DNA of 64,000 nucleotides from Isoetes taiwanensis (lineage: Eukaryota > Streptophyta > Lycopodiopsida > Isoetales > Isoetaceae), in contig JAJEKV010000340.1 of NCBI GenBank assembly GCA_021234155.1, positions 1-64,000 on the forward strand, read 5' to 3'. The notes below the pieces were generated by a model. That model ran no database searches. It had not been told where the DNA came from and worked only from the letters and a program-made list of their open reading frames with translations. Position 1 is the stretch's first letter. Every line of letters begins with the position of its first letter. Shown piece after piece: positions 22,710-34,838 of this stretch. The translations under genes and the position numbers were made by a program.

Positions 22710-23835
22710 TGCAGGCCCTTTCCTACAATAGGTAGAAGAAGCAGGGCCAGAGTAAAGTCCGATTCAAGAAATCCATATTGTATTGAATTTTCACGTCCGA
22801 TACCGCGATTTCAGACGTGTTAATGCCAGGTAGCTTTTCTTATACATAGCTTAAATCTGGCTTTATTTTATTTTTTTCCCCACCGTTGTAGGCTATGTTG
22901 GGAACTTGAAGGCTTATTGGTCGACAGTGGCAACGTTATTTTTATACAAATTATAAGAATTTCAGATGGAGGAAACCGCAACAGAAACCCCCGAGCCAAT
23001 GTGGTTACGCCATGTAAACGTCCGCAAGGCAGAATTTTTTGCTACGTGGCAAAAATATTTGGTTCTTTTTTGCTGCATCGCCGGACTTGCATTAGATTTC
23101 TTGGCACCAATGAGAGAACTAATGGGTGCCAAATCAGACCTGCCCAGACAAATCAACAAATCGTTGGATTTATGCCCTGCCCAGAAGGTCTTGTTGATTG
23201 GCAGTTGTGTTGCCCCTTTTTTTTCCTTATGAGCATCGTTGCCTGAGCAAATCATATCGTCGTAGCCCTGCAGACCAAGAAAGGGAAAATGTTGCTCAGA
23301 TCCGACCATGTTTTGGCTTTGGCTGCGCGTTGTTTCTGTGGCTACTCGTTGGAACAGAACCAGTATGGCAGAGCTATGGAAAATATAAAGTACAGAGGTT
23401 TAAACACAAGCCGACCTCCATAGTCAGTGAATGGAAATCAGAAAACCTTCTGGAGGTTTCTTGGCAGAGCTCTGGTGGCGCCGCCTGAGCTACCTCCACA
23501 TTTACCCCTTTCCTTTACTGATGTTGGTGGCCAAGTGGATAGTCCCTTGTGCCGAAGGCTAAGACTGTGCCAAAGTGAAAGGCCTTGTACCTTCGCTTGT
23601 ATCTTTGTATTGTCAAGTGAACTTCTAGAGTTTTGGTCTAGGTTAGTTGGTGCTTTGTTTTCTGAGTCTTTCAAATTATTTTGTGAGTCCAAAATGGCTG
23701 GTAGGCATGAGCGATGTTGGAAATTGCTATTTAAGAGCCATTTGCACATTATCAACTGCATTTGTAGTGTATTTGCATTTGTAGTGTGTTTAGAATTAAG
23801 GGGAGTGCCTGTAGTGGCAATAATAATAATAATAA
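22710..23835. other. Rab upstream region, promoter side
   Basis: This holds the 5' UTR and promoter of the minus-strand Rab gene, plus unassigned sequence. Overlapping ORFs at 22917-23488 and 23427-23885 run on both strands and lack motifs. A (AAT)n run at 23818-23835 abuts the Helitron end at 23836. Confidence 0.4.
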
Positions 23836-26800
23836 CTAGAAATGTGTGCCCGGCGATGCCGGGCATTATTCGAGAGCGTCTGTAATGGGCTGTGAGTCAT
23901 ACATAAGACAAAATGTTGAATTAGATTCAGAGATATATTATCATACAAATGAATAGAGTAGTTAAAGCTATCCATGTTATTAATTGAGTGAGGGCCTATG
24001 GAGTGCCATCATAATTCAAGTAGTTAACTTTAAAGTCTCTCTAATTTGCAAGTGCAAGTACAATTTATGCATGAGATTCTTAGGTTTTGCTTCTCTTATA
24101 TGTCACAAACATACTGAATTGGAAGTTAGAATTTCTTGCAAGACTGTAGTTAATTGATTTGCATGGACATAAGTAGCATTATGGTTTCCAAATGGGCCAT
24201 CTCTACTTGCCCTACTCAACCAACCAAACAATAACAAAAGAACTTGGATATATGATAAAAGAACTAAAGAATTAATTTTGTTCCGTTCACCGTTCATGCA
24301 TCCAAATAGGTATAGCATTTAATATCTTAGCATCACTTCTCTCGTCCCTATCTTCCATCACATAGGAGGGAATTAAACCCCAAAAGAGAATGCATCCACC
24401 AACTATATGCTCCAAAAGATTAATACACATGTACTAAGTGTCCTTTGATGTTAATTACACATTACCCTCCTTCCATTCTCCATTGTTCCCTTGACCCTGC
24501 TTTCCAATTCGAAACAGTAAAGAATGTCAAGCAAAAGTGATGTAAAGTAATCTTATTGCAAAAGCTTTTTCCAAAATGTGACCATACCTGGCAATCCAAA
24601 GTACAAACTATTTTTGCTTCTTGGATGTTTCTTGCTTAATACTTAAAACAAAATCTTTTTTATGGTCTGCGCTTTGAGAATGCCTTAGTCCTAAAGTTTA
24701 AAATCCTATTCAATGGTATCAGACTGATTCTAGATGCTGTGCAAATGTGTGTTACATTGGATTGCATGTTCAACAACCTCAACTTTTAAGCTTCCAAACT
24801 GGACTGCATATACAACATGAGAAAGAAAATGATGGCTAGCAAAATTATTGACAAAGTGATTAACATAACTACTTTTTTTGTTACACCTTAAATTGTCCTA
24901 TTTCAAACTGTCAAGAAAGCATAACCTGCATTTGTGATCATTCGATTGCCCCAACAAAGCTCTAAACATGTACTAACGTCTTAAAATAAATGGCCTACAT
25001 ATTCACATCAGAGGTTCGACACAAACAATAAAATGAAAATACCTAATATGAACTTAGGGGCAAGAAGAAGAGGTAAAGAGTAGTTTCATAGCAGAAGCCA
25101 AAGAAGAACAAAACTCAGAAGTCTCTAGTTACCAAGTTGCAAATAGTAACTACATTCCCTACATGTGCATTACAATAGAGACAGGCATTTAGAGAAGTAC
25201 AAATGGGGCTTAATTGTTATCTACCCCTAAAGCCAAAAATACCCCCGAGCAGAAAATATGACATGCAAGTAGAGTCTAGAGAATAGCCAATAGGTAAGAT
25301 GCCAAAGTCGAAGATTGCTACAATAGCATCACGCATAGCTACTAATGTTACAAAGGGATCACTACGTGCACAACTATGTAGTAATAAGAGCAGCACTGAC
25401 ACTTTCTATTCCAGACGATCAACAACGTAAACGAATCATTACCGACAGCAAAGCAAGGACTAAGTAGTTGTGCAAAATCTCCGCAAGCATGCTTAGAGTA
25501 GAAAGTTTAATGATAAGTAAGAAAAGTGATTTTCTAGAAGTAATAAGCTCTAATGCTAATATATAAAAGCAATGCACATCAGTAGAGTGAACGCCCGTAT
25601 GTATTAAAACCACATGCATCTCCTGCTGCAAAATGCTCTGCAAATGGAAGATGTTGAGAAGCTTTCTAAAAACTGCACATATATGAACTATTTTATGTTC
25701 AAAACAATTAACTTCAACCAAGACAAATGCTACATGACTATATTACATGAAAGAGTTATTGCTGCTCCTCTCAGCACCTCAGCACCAAGAGTACATAATC
25801 TCATTTTACGTCTTCTTCACATATGCAATATTCCTAATGCCCTAGTGCATACAATTTTTGGGGTATTGATACATTTGGCGCCAAATGGATACAAATGCTT
25901 AACGTCTAGAGATTTAGAGGACATAATAATAATGAAAATACCAGCAGCCAACAAACATAGAATCCTTTTTTAGCATCTTAGGTAAAGCCTGTGCATACAA
26001 TATTAGAATGGCATCAGAGTGTAAGTAAACCAAAAAGCAATGCACAACAGTAGAGTGATCAATCATGGCTGCAAGATTCCACATTTTATTTTAGTTAGAA
26101 ATAAAGGCTGCCAGTGCTCCAAACAAAGGAATAAATTAATTGCAGCATTGCGATATCATTCAACTGACTGATTGTCTGTCCACATCCATAAAACATGTTG
26201 GCCTGCATAGCAAGCACACCAAATTGACTGGCTTTCTCCTTCTAAGATTTTGATTCAAACTTAGCCAATTAGTGGCCTGCTTAATAAAGCATGCAACTTA
26301 AGATATCAGAAAAAAATGAGGATACCTCTAAAATGTAAACTTTGGTGCAAAACCCACGTAATGACCTCTATGGGCAAGCCTACATACCATAACATGTTCA
26401 GAATGCTTCAAAGTGACAATCAAAAGAGCTCTACGCACTTCATAGATGAAACTAATGAACAAAACTTAAAAGTTTTAGCACTGAACATAATGCCTGCTGG
26501 TATGACGAATCAAATAAGGTTTACATGGCAAACTCCAAGCTCTATTCCGCAACACAAAAGGGAAGACTATAAATGATACTATCAATAACTATAAAGTTAT
26601 CAGGTTCGGTAAACTACAGTACAATGTGACACTACAGGGCATGTCGAATGTGGCCTATGAGGCCCATCAAAAGGCTCTAAATCTGGAACAATGTACTCAT
26701 CTTCAAAGCCTGATAAAAAATCATCTTGGAATGGCAAGGCATATCAATAAACCAACCAGGATTATTAGAATAAGAACCATCTTTTACAGAGTTGGCATAT

Positions 26801-26993
26801 CATGTATGGTCAATCCAACATGCTGGTTGAGTATAAGAAAATTTAGGACATGTAGTAGCAGCAAACCTCTACCAGTCGAATCTGGTTCTTTGAAACTTGC
26901 AAGTATTCAAAAAGGAGGAACGTTGCAGAAAAGGATGCGAACATCCAACTCAACTCTCATTCTACAGTTCAAGCTTTGAGAATAGTATATAGA
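23836..26993 (-). mobile_element. Candidate non-autonomous Helitron 1 (minus orientation)
   Basis: Read on the minus strand, the 3' end is GCCCGGC-ATC-GCCGGGC (perfect 7 bp hairpin), then ACACATTT, then CTAG followed by host T. This is the canonical Helitron end. A matching 5' end is TCTATATACTATTC at 26993, preceded by host A. Insertion between A and T and the absence of a target duplication fit the family. The 3.16 kb interior has no Rep/helicase frame, so it depends on a helper in trans. Short frames (25614-25973, 26316-26576, 26626-26979) are unrecognised and may be captured pieces. The 3' end is quite sure; pairing with this 5' end is inference. Confidence 0.6.
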
Positions 26994-28088
26994 TCATACC
27001 GTGTACACAAAAGAAGCCAGCAGCTCTGATCTGCACCAACGCTAGATACCAATGCACTGATTTGCACCAATGCTCTGATCCGTAGAACACTTCTACTTTT
27101 GAAACTTGGTGACAGATCACCGAGTATTAACAGAAGAGAAAGATCTGTTCAAATTTTATGTTAGAGAAATGAAAAATATAAGAATTACGAACTGCATTGC
27201 AAAAGAGGCTACACATATGAATCCAAAAAAAAAAAACAATCGTATTTGCGGTATGCTTATACATTACCTTATTTGGGATACAATCCATGTTTTGCCAGAG
27301 TAATTGCAAATGAAGAAGCAAGCGTTGTCAAGGAGAATCTATAAGGCAATCCCAAAGAAGATGAAACATATAGAACTGTACATAGAGTCCCTTTTCACAT
27401 GGAAAACGAATTCAATCTTGTCACAACTCTGTATGCAGTTAGTGGGAATAACTGAAATCAAAGAGATATGAGTTTTGCTCCTCGATATGCGGCAACAATG
27501 ATGTGTTCCATTATTTGTTTCTTATGCACAAATACGAAATGCATCCAATCCAAGCAGGAGTCTATCAGAGTTCCATTCTAAGCACATGAATAAAATGTAC
27601 TACACGAGCTAGCAACGGCAATAGCTTGGATGATGATTTCAGTTGCCTACAAAATCCATTGATCGAAGGCATCAGTATGTGACCTAATAATGAAATAAAT
27701 ACTTCTTTGTTGTCGAAGCCTACATGTGCTTGCCATGCTTAATCTTCAGCGAGAAGCAAATTTATATACGAAATCTCATATACTTCTCTCCAGTTGCAAG
27801 GTGCACCTTTCGACACTACAGTCAAGCTTGCCAAAGCCCTCTGCAAATCTTCTAATGCGGCCAGGACCATCGCGGCCCTATGCCGCTCCTCTGCTCAAAT
27901 TTGAACTATGCATGCAGGAGAGATGGGAAAAGACGCATGACCAAAATAGTCCCGCAAGGGGCCAAAGAGAACGCCGCATGCGTTTGCACATGCAGCGTCT
28001 CGGGCTCGAAAACCAAAGCCGTCCCATTTTAAATAAGAAGATAATAATAATAATTAATTATTATTATAAATCACGCTCTTATGTAATA
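26994..28088. other. DNA between the two candidate Helitrons
   Basis: GCACCAA-GCT-TGATC is repeated near 27030 and 27063. A GC-richer segment at 27840-28020 carries frame 27726-28136 (plus), with no domain recognised. A 24 bp perfect palindrome (ATAATAATAATT and its complement) lies at about 28044-28068, just before the Helitron 2 end. Nothing here is supported as a gene. Confidence 0.35.
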
Positions 28089-28179
28089 CTAGTAACGGTG
28101 CCCAGCGTTGGTGGGCATAAGTTTGAAAACCTGTAAATGAGAAGCTTATGCATAAATCATTATAACTTCACCTTAACAC

Positions 28180-28250
28180 GTGAATACAATAAGCACTTTA
28201 CTTAGAAAAATGAATGCGTGAATACAATAAGCACTTTACTTAGAAAAATG
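28180..28250. repeat. 33 bp tandem duplication inside Helitron 2
   Basis: GTGAATACAATAAGCACTTT plus ACTTAGAAAAATG occurs identically at 28180-28212 and 28218-28250, separated by AATGC. Perfect identity implies a recent event. Confidence 0.85.
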
Positions 28251-29704
28251 CCTTTGCTGCCTTGCGACCAAGAATTGTACCTATATTTCACGTAAACATG
28301 GCCTAATTCCACAATTCATGCTACTAAATTAACTTATTTTGACTTAAATTTCTTTGTCTTAATATTAGAGCATAGAGAAATTAATGAGGTGCAAAGCACA
28401 ATAGATTATTGATTTTGGGATTATATACTTGGTTGCTCATAAAACAATCAGACATAAAACCATTAGACATAAAACCATGTGCAAGACATGCACTCATGCA
28501 TTTACTTCCACATACAAATTTTCACGCAAGGCATTTTTCCATGGCAATGTTCAACTTGGGGATGTATCTAGCATCCATCTTGTTTTCTATAAGAACACGA
28601 TGCATTTCTTAAGGTTATATCTTGAATATATTCCTTCTGTTTCACGTTTGTTGACTCGGATTGATTATGCAGAAATTGATTCCATTGAAAAATAATCATG
28701 TATATTAAAAGGCAACCCGAAAGAAACTTCCAATTAGCACTTTTAACAAACAAAAACCGTTATCCAGCATGTTGCTGCCATTACATATGCAAGTGCCCTT
28801 GCGCATCAAATCTGTATACTCTTCAGTTTCGTGTCAAGGCTACAACTATAGAATGCAGAAAAATGATAGTATAAGTTAATACATTATTAAATCTTCATAC
28901 ATCATGGATATGGTTTTTAATATAAATGTAGTATTTCTTAGTGAAGTGTGAACCATCTGCCAATATAATTGAAATGCTATTGATTATTTAGAAACAACAA
29001 AAATGAAAGCAGCCTGCAAAAACATACAAAATAATAAGAAAAATGAAAGAGAGACCATATCTCCATGGTCTAGATGCTCAGTCCTTGGGCTTATGCTTCA
29101 AAAAATGTTGCAGGAAAACTATTGTACATGTTTTCAGCAGTTTTCTTGAATCTAATTAGTTTGCAATTTTATCAAATTAGAAGAGTCAGATCACTTACGT
29201 TAAAAACACGGCTATGAAGAGGTGTCCTATAGTTAGGAAAAGAATTGCCAAAGTAGGATAAAGGGACACTGGCACTGGATTTGTTATAGCTCCCATTGAT
29301 GGAGCCTGCAAGAACCCATACAGAGACACTCATTACTGGGATCAAATGTTATCCATCTTAACCAACCAAGATGGCCACTTCACCAGAAACTATCAATAGT
29401 GTGATCAGTTGATCAAAAAACGGCAAAAAAACATATGAAGTACCAAGAAGAGGATCTCTTACGGAAATTTAAATAGTGATGAAAAGCTCTCGCAACATGG
29501 CAGAGCTGGCAAAAGCATTTATAGCATCCTTCTAAGCATGGAAAAATCTACAGTTAACATCTCAAAACTTACCCTAAATTGACATGTGAAAAAATTGAAA
29601 TCAAGGAGCACCATTCTTTGCAAAGTTCTACTGCCGCAAATATCTGTGTAGCAGCATATATATGAGGAATAATGTGTGCCACTTTCGTCTTGGTTGAGAA
29701 GTCT

Positions 29705-29991
29705 AGACTATATTTTTATAAGCTTGCTGCCAAGCATTTTGGTCCACTTTATTTGTTTATGTGTCTCAGCCCATAAAAGTTGATGCCTCTAGCGAAGATG
29801 CTCATAAAACCCAGACGGATGAAAATAGACTGTTTGAGCCTGTACATGCCCAGACTATATTTTGATAACCTTGCTGCCAAGCATTTTGCTCCACTTTACT
29901 TGTTTCTGTGTCCCAGCCCGTAAAAGTTGATGTTGTGGCAAAGATGCTCATGAAACCCAGACGAATGAAAATATAGACTGTTTGAGCCTGT
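29705..29991. repeat. ~143 bp tandem duplication inside Helitron 2
   Basis: The copies at 29705-29842 and 29850-29991 share AGACTATATTTT-ATAA, CTTGCTGCCAAGCATTTTG, TGTGTC-CAGCCC-TAAAAGTTG, AAGATGCTCAT-AAACCCAGACG and GACTGTTTGAGCCTGT. Divergence is about 10 percent by eye. Confidence 0.85.
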
Positions 29992-31461
29992 CCAACTATT
30001 CTTCAACAGACATCTTGGCAATGTCAAATCCTTGTAGACTTTTTGATACCCAATATATCCTGTAACTGCCATGCTGTATGAACAGAGCCATGCTGCAGTA
30101 ACCTAGTAAGGAAACGAAGCTGCGAGCTAAACGAAGTGTAGGGAGATCAGCACATATACAAAAATCGTGGGCAAAGCAACACATTGCCATGCCATCCCGC
30201 TACCAAATGATAAACTTTAGATGTTGCCATGCCATTGCAATTGGCCAAATTTGAACCCATTTGAACATCCACCTACAATTCGAAACTTGACATGCATGTG
30301 ATACTCCAATAGTAAATAAGGTAACATTCGCTCAATCTTACCAGGTTCAGGTTAATCTGCTAGCAAAAATCTCATCACTCCGTTAGCAAGCATTTCACCA
30401 TTTCCAGTTCTGCAAGGTTGGTTAAACAAACGAAGGATTGTGAATCAATGAAACTGCATACCTGCATGCACATTTGTAAAGATGGTAGAAATTAGATGTC
30501 CATGAATGCATTGCAAGTACTATATGTAGCTTTATATTATTAGCAGAAACCTTTGGTGTGATCTTTAATGCTTTCAGTTCCATATCAGAACACCACACCA
30601 ATACATGAAAACTGCCCTATGCTATCAGATACTTTTCAACTCAAAGTAATTTTACCCATGAAATAAGATTAAAGAAAATGGGCATCAACATGGAAACCAA
30701 AGAGAGTGGCAAAACATGATATTGGCATATAGAAGCCAAAGCTTACTGCAGGATCAGAACTGGAATCGTCCTACACAAAAATTGCCCTTATCTTTTATGT
30801 TCCTGACTCCTATATCTGCAAAAACAAAGATGAAGGCTAAGGGTCTAAATATTATTTAGAATGAAGCAATGGACGAAGTCACCTTTTCATCACGCTGTAG
30901 CTCAAATTGTACTTTCCAACTAAACCCTGACTTGCTCTGTTTCGATTGCCATGACTTGCCAATTCTTCAAGAACCATATCACGAACAACACATGCTGGAA
31001 GCCAAACTTCCCAACCAGCTTTTGAAAACCGATCATAAGGTGGTTAAGACGCTCATAAAAAGGAGCACGGTCCCTGTAACTTCCTTCAGCCTATTCCACA
31101 GTGATGGAACTCCCTAATGCCATTGCCATGCCGTAGCTAGGGTTTTTTTTTTTTTTTTTTATTATATGACCATATTTGGTGCTAAGATTATGGTGTGCAT
31201 GCAGAGGGACACAACCCTATGTAAAATCCTGTGAAGCTAACTAAGATGATTATGTATTAATGATAACAGTTCTTACACGAATTGACAGACTGGGAATTGT
31301 TTTAACTAATTGTCAAAAGCTAAAATAGTGCATGGTGCATGTATTAGGGTTCTATAAGTGAGCTTGTGATATGGTAGACGACAATAGAAAATGACACAGA
31401 CCATGTAGGTTTAACTTGGAAAAATTATGGAGAAGAAGGAACAAGGGCTTTAATATATAGA

Positions 31462-34249
31462 TTTTTAAGTAATGCATATGCTTAACAGATGGGGCATAGG
31501 AAAAGCACAATTATTATATGCTATAGGCAGGAAAACTTGTAGCAGAAGAACATGTGATATGGGAGAAGCCATAAGAAAAGGACAAAGACCCGGTTTTTCT
31601 AAAGACTTGGGAAAAGAAAACTGACAAATGTAGGCGAATAAGGAAATTGAAATTGCTTTTTAGGGTTCTTGAACCAAATTAGGGTTCTCTCTAATTACGA
31701 TCTTTGTGGCGGTGCTTTGGATATTTGCCGAGAACAAATGCATGTCTTGATTTCTTGAAATACAGGTAAGAATTACAATTTGGATTTCTCGCATGCAACA
31801 GATTGCAACTTTCTTAAGGGCCTATTCAAACCAAAAACACGGTATTAGGTACATTGTCCATTGATTCGCATAAATGACATGAATCTGGCTCTCCTGGACC
31901 TAGTTTCGCCTATGTGCATGCTTGCTTTTGAGCGCATCCCAATGCTATAGGGTTTTATGTGAGTTCGGTTGCATAATGAATGCATCTCCCGCCTTGTTCA
32001 TGTGGAGATGGTATTTGATCTGTCAGGCATATGATAGAAGGAAAGGAGACCCGGATATGGACACTAGAAAGAGAACTAGATATGAGAAGAATGGGGATTA
32101 AAGGGAGAAGAAGATGCTATGCAAATTTCACAATCTTTTGCAAAAGAATGGTGAAACAACACATTGGAGCTATCCTCGAGCGAAAAATCATTCAGGTTTA
32201 TGCTTTGAATTTATGATTTGCTTAAACTTTGAGTTTCTGCTATGCTTGGATAATAAGTTATGGTTTGTACTTGATTAAACACAGAAATAAGAAAGTAGAA
32301 AGTGGATTACCATAGTAATACATGGCCTTTATCTTTTTTGCCTTAAGATTTCTGATAATTGATCCATCACGAAGTCATACAATAAAGGGAATAAGTTTTA
32401 AGATCTGATGGCTTTTAAGGCGTGTTTGTTGGAAACTGTGTAAGAATCTAAGTCTGCTAATTGGACCAGACTCTTAATGATTAACTATAACTCCCTTAGG
32501 AGAGCAGAGCTTATTCTTTGTGTCCGTTAGTAGATATTAGTTTACATTTCGGCTGCTTTTCCAGATTTGTATGAGTGCTATAATAAGATCTGATGGTCTC
32601 TCTACCATATTAATTGACTATTTGGGATCTACTTGCTAGATATGCTTTGTTGTAACCTGTACAGAATATTAAATGTGTTGTTATCTTAGTATGTTAGATA
32701 CATAAATCATTGCTAATTCTTATGGAAACTCAAGATCATGTGATGTTTACGGGTCTCTAAGGGATATATACTAACATATTTATGATCCTTAACTTACTGG
32801 CTGCATGCAAGTAGGTTATACCAGGAACTAGGTTTAAATGTGTTGCTAAATGTTAACGTCTGGTGACCTTAGAAATAAGAATATGGAACCTGACCGCTCC
32901 GCCTTATAAAACGGGGATATCAATGGAGCCGCCACTATTATATTTCTGTTCTAACCTCTCTGTTGTGCTTTGACATGCTATTTGCTATGGTACATCTTTT
33001 ATAAACATGGTGAAGGGATAACCCAAGAAACCTAATGCTTACTGTCGGTCTTTGTCATTATTACCCTTCTTAGGCTAATTTTTGGCTGGTTTATCGCAGC
33101 TAACAAGGTTTCTTGCTCCATGCTTTGATGTATCTATTTGTCTAAGCCGATGGTTCAAGCAATACAAGACTTCAAGTAAGATTATTCCATTGGGAAATCA
33201 GAGATCATATTTGAAACTCATAACTATGTATTACATTATAGGCTTGTCGTACCATGTTATTGGGATGTTTGTATAAGTTTCAATTTGGAAAAACTCATAG
33301 TATTCATGAGGAATATAGTTGTATTAATACTGTAATTGGAATATAGTTTTTTTCTTCTGAAAAATATGGTATAATTACAAAGTAATAATGTTATGTCCTT
33401 ATCCTGGCCTAGGAAAATTGTTCCTGTCAATTTTCTAGGGTCTAAAAGGCAGACTTGGTATTTCGGTCGGAAATATCAAGGATGGAAGTCTGAAACAGAT
33501 TTGAGGGTTTTTTTTTTTTTTTTTTTTTTGTTATTTCCGAACCAGCTTTTGAAAACCCATTGTAATGGTTAAGATGCTCATAATGGTTTTAAAAGGCTAC
33601 GTTAATAATAAATCTCAACCCTCCATTGGATAGTGAAACCGCAGCCATTGGATCTAGGGCTGGGTCCAACACTTACAGCATAACATTATAATATAGGAGG
33701 ATTGGCTTTAAGTATTCCTTATGAGTGGAATTGTGGATGTAAATGGAATTTGTGAGATGTAATAACCATTGGCTTCAAATTATGTCATTATTCCATCAAT
33801 ATTATTATGTAGAATAAGGCTTCGTGTTTTGCGGAGCGGCACTGCCAGAGTCCAAATTTCAAATCGTGGCACAGCAAAACAGGGGCACAACAATCCGTCT
33901 CCGATCTCTGGCTTCAATCCGTCTCCGATCTCTGGCTTCAATCTGTCTTCGATCAACACGACCTTTCTAGAAGTTGCTACTGCATGCATCCACTTTAACA
34001 GGTTTCTTTATTGTAGCTAAGGATCTTTCTTATGTAAGCCAGCCAGCGCCCTGTCTACTGCAAATCTTTTGACTCAGCCAGCCCGCGCCCTGTCTGCTGC
34101 GAATCTTCCGACTCAAACTGAGTTCTGTTTCCTTCACCTTTTTGAGATAAAATCATCTGCTTCCTCATACGACTAATGCACCACTTAGCGAATCGATGCA
34201 CCACTGAGCGATAGAATATGGAAATTTGAAGCCAATGGTTATTACGTAA
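31462..34249. other. Intergenic DNA between Helitron 2 and the NLR
   Basis: AT-rich. An AGGGTTCTCTCTAATTACG leader-like stretch at about 31680 is followed by a donor-like gtaaga at 31767, but no coding frame follows. A T23 run lies at about 33508-33530. CCAGCTTTTGAAAACC..GGTTAAGA(T/C)GCTCATAA at 33541-33590 is a direct repeat of 31014-31062 inside Helitron 2. Small tandem repeats sit at 33893-33955 (25 bp unit TCCGTCTCCGATCTCTGGCT, 2.5 copies) and 34042-34116 (~38 bp unit, GCCCTGTCT-CTGC-AATCTT, two copies). No gene is supported. Confidence 0.45.
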
Positions 34250-34409
34250 GGTAATTCCCCCTCTCGAAGATTTTCTCGAGGGCATATCCCTCGGCGGCAT
34301 TGCCAGACTCGGTAGCGCACTCGCAGCTTGTCGCTCGTGCGCCACCTCGTCTAGCAGAGCCGCCTCAGGATATTCCCTCGAGGAAAGCTTCTCGAGGGGG
34401 GGAATTACC
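34250..34409. mobile_element. 160 bp MITE-like inverted-repeat element
   Basis: The left arm GGTAATTCCCCCTCTCGA, then AGATTTTCTCGAGGGCATATCC, is mirrored by the right arm GGATATTCCCTCGAGG, then AAAGCTTCTCGAGGGGGGGAATTACC. The arms are ~43 bp with a few mismatches, around a ~75 bp core. Flanking trinucleotides are TAA (left) and TAG (right), close to a Harbinger/Tourist-type TWA duplication but not exact. It ends about 430 bp upstream of the first NLR exon and could affect that promoter. Confidence 0.6.
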
Positions 34410-34838
34410 TAGTACTTATGTGTAATTATGTCATGTTGTAGATTCCGGTGACTTTGTGATTCAAACAAATCCCGCCCTCCTAAGAAAAATCCAAATCCAG
34501 GTTTTTAGAGAAGGCAAAAATCTTAGAAGGCTGAATGTTTTCGCACCGGGGAGGAGATTATATATAGTGCAAATATTAATCCTGCGACATGATGATGTGG
34601 CACTTTGACTAGACGCAACGGCGGTTCACGCTGAGGCAACATCGCAAAGGACATGCAAGATGGACGCACCTTCAATGTTGGGATCTGCTTAATCGTTGAT
34701 GTTGTATGTATGCCCATAACGTTTCCTCACAACAGCGAGAATCTGGATATTACTTCAGGAATGGATTTGTCTTGAATGTAGAGATTATGTGGCTCTAAAA
34801 CCCTTCTGGGTATATGGAATTTGACTCTTCCCTTAACA
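34410..34838 (+). promoter_or_regulatory. Proximal upstream region of the NLR gene
   Basis: This spans from the MITE-like element to the proposed NLR start codon. ATTATATATAGTGC at 34558-34571 is a TATA-like candidate. AAACCCTTCTGGGTATATGG lies close to the start. No transcription start can be fixed from sequence alone. Confidence 0.35.

Larger units (their letters stand above)
28089..31461 (-). mobile_element. Candidate non-autonomous Helitron 2 (minus orientation)
   Basis: On the minus strand the 3' end reads GCCCA-CCAACGC-TGGGC (5 bp hairpin), ACCGTTA, CTAG, then host T. The 5' end TCTATATATTAAAGCCC begins at 31461 after host A, and shares TCTATATA with the proposed 5' end of Helitron 1. 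Length is 3.37 kb with no Rep/helicase. The interior contains two tandem duplications and, at 31120-30870 on the minus strand, a peptide of gene-like composition (WEVWLPACVVRDMVLEELAS). That peptide may be a captured host exon. A poly(T) run lies at 31141-31160. Confidence 0.6.
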
